The notes under the pieces were generated by a model. That model worked only from the letters and a program-made list of their open reading frames with translations. It had not been told where the DNA came from and made no database searches. A DNA stretch of 64,000 nucleotides from Flavobacterium panici (GTDB taxonomy: Bacteria > Bacteroidota > Bacteroidia > Flavobacteriales > Flavobacteriaceae): assembly GCF_903819335.1 (NCBI RefSeq), contig NZ_CAIJDE010000063.1, forward strand, positions 62,001 to 126,000, read 5' to 3'. This document shows positions 60,493 to 64,000 of this stretch, in pieces (positions within the stretch are counted from its first letter, which is position 1; each line of letters begins with the position of its first letter). Both the position numbers and the translations under genes were made by a program.

Positions 60493-62955
60493 CTAGACTT
60501 TAAATTCACTCTTATTTGTACTATGTTTTTTTCGCTCGAAATAGATTCCGCCAATCAAAAGCACAAACATTCCAATTGAACTTACAAGATTAATTGTACC
60601 ACCCGTTTTAATAACCTGTGGTTCAAATTTAAATTCGATAGTATGTTTTCCGCCTGGGATTTCCATTGCTCTTAAAACATAATCAACTGGGAAATGATCT
60701 GTCAATTTTCCGTCTATGTAAGCATTCCAGCCATTTTTATAATAGATTTCAGAGAAAACAGCTAAACCATCTTTTCCATTATCTGATTGATATTTAATAT
60801 AGTTTGGCTTGTATTGAATTACTTTTATTGTTCCGGTTGTATCCCATTGTTTTTTCATTCGGGCATTTTGGAATTTACTTTCATGTTCATGAACGTTAAA
60901 AACCGCCACTTTTTTAGTATCGATATGATCTAATGCTTTCATTACATCATCTGGTTTATTTACAAGCTTAACAGTTTCTACAAACCAAGCATTTCCATTT
61001 GCATCAGGATTAACTGCTGGTATAGGCGCACCTGTAGAATCAGTCTGAATTACATACTTAACATTCAACATATTAAGCACTTCAAGATTCATATTTTTTG
61101 ATTTATTACCAATTTGGTAATCAAACAATTGCTGCATTCTTCTTGGTTTTGCAGCGTGATATCCTCCAATAGAATGGTGAAAATAAGAAGCTGTTGCGCT
61201 AGACATATTTCCGTCAATATCAAAAACTCTGTAATGCGTTGTATCTTTTAAAATTTGAGCATCGGCTGGAGTTTCCTGAAAAGGAGCTGCAATTTGAACC
61301 GGGCTAACAAAATCCTTTGCTGAAACGTATTTTTTATCTACAAAAAACAAATCAAAAATCATTAAAAGAGCAACGATGACTAAAGTTGTTGTCTGCGAAA
61401 ATTTATTTTTTATAAATAACCATAAAACTCCAAATGTTACTACGATAAAGAATCCTGAACGCAGCAAATCTGCAGAATATAAAGACTTTCTATCTTCTAT
61501 TAAAACATCAACAAATTCTTGTCCGTACATTTGAAGGAAATAGTTATCACTGCTTCCTGAAAAATGAAAGAAACCTTTAGCAATTACTAAAATTAATATA
61601 ACTCCCAATCCAAAAACTCCAGTTTGAACAAGCGCTTTTTGCTGCAATTTAGGTTCGTCTTTTGCTTTAAAAAACGACTGAATTCCCATCACTGCTAAAA
61701 CTGGCATACATAACTCTAAGATTACCTGAATAGATGATACAGCTCTAAACTTATCATACATTGGCACATAATCAATAAAGAAATCTGTCAAAAGAGAGAA
61801 ATTTTTCCCCCACGAAAGTACAAGTGAAAATAATGCTCCTGAAAGAAAAACATATTTTATCTTTCTATCATCAATAAATAAAGCTAAAACCGCTAAAAAG
61901 AATACTACAATTCCAATATACGCCGGAGCTGCAACAATTGGCTGATCTCCCCAATAAGTTGGCATTGCTGATACAAAACCTTCTGCCTTAGAAGGTTCTA
62001 CATTATGATCAGTCATAAAGGTATACATACTGCTGTCTTTACCTATATTTTCATGATTTGACCCTCCAAAAAGTCTTGGAGCAATTAAATTGAAACTTTC
62101 AGCAATTCCGTAACTGTATTCCGTAATATATTCGCGGCTTAAAGCGTTTTCATTTTCCTTTTTAGTTCCGTCAGGATTAAAAGTTAATTCGCTGTTGCTT
62201 CGTGTACTAAACTTAGCATATTCACTTGTTGCCAATAAATTCCCTGCATTAGCGCCAATTGCAAAAATTCCGGCTACAGCCAAAGTTCCAATGGCAATTA
62301 AAAGCGGTTTGTATTCTTTGTCTTTTATAAAAGTAAAGGCAAAATAACCTGAAAGTATCAATAAGAAAATCAATAAATAATAGGTCATTTGAAAGTGGTT
62401 GGCATTAACTTCTAACGCCACCGCAAACATGGTGAGCAAACCTCCCCAAATATATTTTTTCTGAAAAACGAGTATAAATCCGGCAATAACCAGTGGCATG
62501 TAAGCAATTGCATGCGCTTTTGCATTATGTCCAACGCCTAGAATAATAATTAAATAAGTAGAAAAACCAAACGCAATCGCGCCAATAAAAGCTTTTAAAG
62601 GGTCTGTTTTTAAAACTAATAACAAACCATAAAACCCTAAAAAGTATAGAAATAAATAATCAGCCGGACGTGGTAAAAAACGTAAAACATCATCTATTTT
62701 TCCAACGAAATCATTAGGATAATTTGCTCCTAACTGATAAGTCGGCATTCCGCCAAAAGCAGAGTTTGTCCAGTAAGGCTCTGTATGTTCTGCTGCTCTA
62801 AAGTCGTTTTGCTCTTTGGCCATTCCGGTGTATTGAGCAATATCTGACTGGAAAATTTGTTTTCCCTGCAAAACAGGATAAAAGTAAATTAAGGAAACAA
62901 GAATAAAGCCCAGGATTACAAGGGCATGCGGATAGAATTTATTTACTATTTTCAA
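60493..62955 (-). CDS. YfhO family membrane protein
   Basis: The 820-residue protein has roughly 12-14 membrane helices and a large C-terminal extracytoplasmic domain. YfhO features are seen in the N-terminal PVLQGKQIFQSDIAQYTGMA, EPYWTNSAFGGMPTYQLGAN, the central helices and the C-terminal SEIYYKNGWNAYIDGKLTDH with PGGKHTIEFKFEP. YfhO proteins are GT-C-like membrane glycosyltransferases, possibly adding sugars to lipids or teichoic acids; the donor is not established here. It belongs to the cluster with the glycosyltransferase and flippase. Confidence 0.88.
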   Translation of the reverse strand: MKIVNKFYPHALVILGFILVSLIYFYPVLQGKQIFQSDIAQYTGMAKEQNDFRAAEHTEPYWTNSAFGGMPTYQLGANYPNDFVGKIDDVLRFLPRPADYLFLYFLGFYGLLLVLKTDPLKAFIGAIAFGFSTYLIIILGVGHNAKAHAIAYMPLVIAGFILVFQKKYIWGGLLTMFAVALEVNANHFQMTYYLLIFLLILSGYFAFTFIKDKEYKPLLIAIGTLAVAGIFAIGANAGNLLATSEYAKFSTRSNSELTFNPDGTKKENENALSREYITEYSYGIAESFNLIAPRLFGGSNHENIGKDSSMYTFMTDHNVEPSKAEGFVSAMPTYWGDQPIVAAPAYIGIVVFFLAVLALFIDDRKIKYVFLSGALFSLVLSWGKNFSLLTDFFIDYVPMYDKFRAVSSIQVILELCMPVLAVMGIQSFFKAKDEPKLQQKALVQTGVFGLGVILILVIAKGFFHFSGSSDNYFLQMYGQEFVDVLIEDRKSLYSADLLRSGFFIVVTFGVLWLFIKNKFSQTTTLVIVALLMIFDLFFVDKKYVSAKDFVSPVQIAAPFQETPADAQILKDTTHYRVFDIDGNMSSATASYFHHSIGGYHAAKPRRMQQLFDYQIGNKSKNMNLEVLNMLNVKYVIQTDSTGAPIPAVNPDANGNAWFVETVKLVNKPDDVMKALDHIDTKKVAVFNVHEHESKFQNARMKKQWDTTGTIKVIQYKPNYIKYQSDNGKDGLAVFSEIYYKNGWNAYIDGKLTDHFPVDYVLRAMEIPGGKHTIEFKFEPQVIKTGGTINLVSSIGMFVLLIGGIYFERKKHSTNKSEFKV

Positions 62956-63006
62956 TTTTGGCTGGTTTGGTTAAATGATGAATCCTAATACTACAAGGAT
63001 ACAAAC

Positions 63007-63315
63007 TTAATCTATTTCTTCGTAATCAACATAATCGCCTACCTTTTTGGTTTCGCGAGGCTTTTTAGCATTAGCTGTATTAATGATTATTTCGTCATTA
63101 TTGTTATTACGAGTTTGCTGCCAGGAATTATCCTGACTGTATTGTTGTTGTCTTTGAAAATTTTCTCCTGCTTTCTCTACCGCTTTTTTAACCAATACCG
63201 GCAAAAAGATTCGGGCCAAAAATTTAAAAATATAATAAAACGCAATAATCCACATTATCGTTTTAAACAAATTTGTAAAAGATGCTTCTTGCATGATCAT
63301 ATAATTTTTTTCCAA
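63007..63315 (-). CDS. DUF4834 family small protein
   Basis: The 102-residue protein has an N-terminal membrane segment (LFKTIMWIIAFYYIFKFLAR) and a hydrophilic tail rich in Q, N and D, ending in VGDYVDYEEID. This fits DUF4834, a Bacteroidetes family whose tail motif includes GDYVDYEE. It lies 51 bp upstream of the YfhO gene and is probably the first gene of that operon. Its function is unknown. Confidence 0.8.
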   Translation of the reverse strand: MEKNYMIMQEASFTNLFKTIMWIIAFYYIFKFLARIFLPVLVKKAVEKAGENFQRQQQYSQDNSWQQTRNNNNDEIIINTANAKKPRETKKVGDYVDYEEID

Positions 63316-63375
63316 AATTAGTAAATCCGTTGTTTAAAATTAAAATATCAATCTTAAATAAATAATAAAATATAG

Positions 63376-63383
63376 TACATTTG
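63376..63383 (+). promoter_or_regulatory. -7 element of the last gene
   Basis: TACATTTG matches TAnnTTTG and lies 35 bp before the ATG at 63419. A -33 TTG is not clear. Confidence 0.45.
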
Positions 63384-63418
63384 AAATGCGTTATAGCTTT
63401 TAATCAAAAAATACATTT

Positions 63419-64000
63419 ATGTTGAAAATTAAAAACTTACTCTTTGCGTTTCTTTTTTTAGTACCACAATTTTTTTTCGCACAATATACTGATGTGATTA
63501 ATTCGAATCGTCCGGGCGAAACTATGTCGGCTTATGCGGTTGGAAAATCAGTTATTCAGGGCGAGATTGGCGTTTATGGTATTAAAGAAAAACACGACTT
63601 ATTAGATTATGACGCTACCGGTTTTGGTACCGATTTAACCGTTAGATATGGCGCTTTTTTAGAACAGCTTGAATTTATTTTAGATGTTCAATATCAAATG
63701 GAAAACTTTGATACTCCATATACCAGCTACAAAAAAAACAACTTCAGACAGACCGTTTTAGGAGCTAAATACCTAATTTACGATCCTTATAAAAACTATA
63801 AAAAAGAAGCTAATATTTATAGTTATAAAGCGAATCACAGTTTTCAATGGCGCGAATTAATTCCGGCTGTTTCTATTTTTGCCGGAGCGAATTTTGTTGG
63901 TGCAGATAATCCGTATTATTTTTCTCCAAATGGAGATATTTCTCCAAAAGTTGCTTTAGTAACTCAAAACTTATTTGGCGGCGGAAGATGGGTTTTTGTA
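63419..64000 (+). CDS. Transporter-like outer membrane protein (3' end outside window)
   Basis: The visible 194 residues begin with a signal peptide (MLKIKNLLFAFLFLVPQFFF, cleavage near FAQ). They continue as alternating aromatic beta-strand sequence (TDVINSNRPGETMSAYAVG, KSVIQGEIGVYGIKEKHD, TVLGAKYLIYDPYKNYKK), as in porin-like proteins of the Phenol_MetA_deg family. The name of that family comes from a few aromatic-degradation clusters and does not by itself define a role here. The ligand cannot be predicted. Confidence 0.7.
   Translation, partial: MLKIKNLLFAFLFLVPQFFFAQYTDVINSNRPGETMSAYAVGKSVIQGEIGVYGIKEKHDLLDYDATGFGTDLTVRYGAFLEQLEFILDVQYQMENFDTPYTSYKKNNFRQTVLGAKYLIYDPYKNYKKEANIYSYKANHSFQWRELIPAVSIFAGANFVGADNPYYFSPNGDISPKVALVTQNLFGGGRWVFV

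Overview
The window is about 64 kb of a low-GC, AT-rich chromosome from a member of the Flavobacteriia, most likely Flavobacterium. The evidence is protein character and gene content: SusC/SusD pairs, TonB receptors with a carboxypeptidase-like leader domain, BatA, DUF4834, YfhO, a Bacteroidetes-type ParE/ParC pair, and a few matches to the Bacteroidetes -7 promoter box TAnnTTTG. No phage, insertion sequence, CRISPR array, tRNA or rRNA was recognised. The window opens inside a DnaQ-like exonuclease and closes inside a putative transporter or outer-membrane gene.

Layout. 0-7 kb: the exonuclease end, a headless Clp/AAA+ ATPase remnant, then topoisomerase IV (parE, parC, minus strand) with a DUF1016/PDDEXK nuclease gene between the two subunits. 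7-13.5 kb: pncB, a transglutaminase-like exported protein, a flavin reductase, a BrkB membrane protein, a DUF2459-like protein and ychF. 13.8-23.7 kb: a TonB-dependent receptor, exported and ferredoxin genes, then acyl-CoA reductase, serC and serA (serine biosynthesis), and small lipoprotein or membrane genes. 24-36.9 kb: a LolD-like ABC ATPase with an unexpected membrane-like insertion, a TIGR02757 protein, a DEAD-box helicase, a lactonase, a BatA-type protein, a dihydroorotase homologue that has lost most metal ligands, a Tic20-like membrane protein, an esterase, lipoproteins, a PhnP-like hydrolase and a large conserved protein of unknown function. 37-41 kb: bcp, a cluster-less endonuclease III, a TPR protein and an ECF sigma factor with a tiny downstream ORF.

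41.3-53 kb is a compact polysaccharide utilisation locus on the minus strand: transmembrane LuxR-type regulator, SusC, SusD, a PKD/carbohydrate-binding lipoprotein and two GH16 endo-glucanases. The GH16 motif with the beta-bulge (E-x-D-x-x-E) points to laminarin or another beta-1,3-glucan. 53.9-56.7 kb is uvrA. 57.4-63.3 kb is a surface-polysaccharide cluster (flippase, family-4 glycosyltransferase, YfhO, DUF4834).

The most unusual DNA is intergenic. Many gene junctions carry inverted repeats of 13-25 bp. There is a five-unit tandem array of paired hairpins before uvrA, a nested composite repeat before bcp, and a REP-like word that recurs at three places. The strongest protein-level oddities are the membrane insertion in the LolD-like ATPase, the 36-bp-periodic palindromes inside the DUF1016 gene, and the degenerate dihydroorotase.
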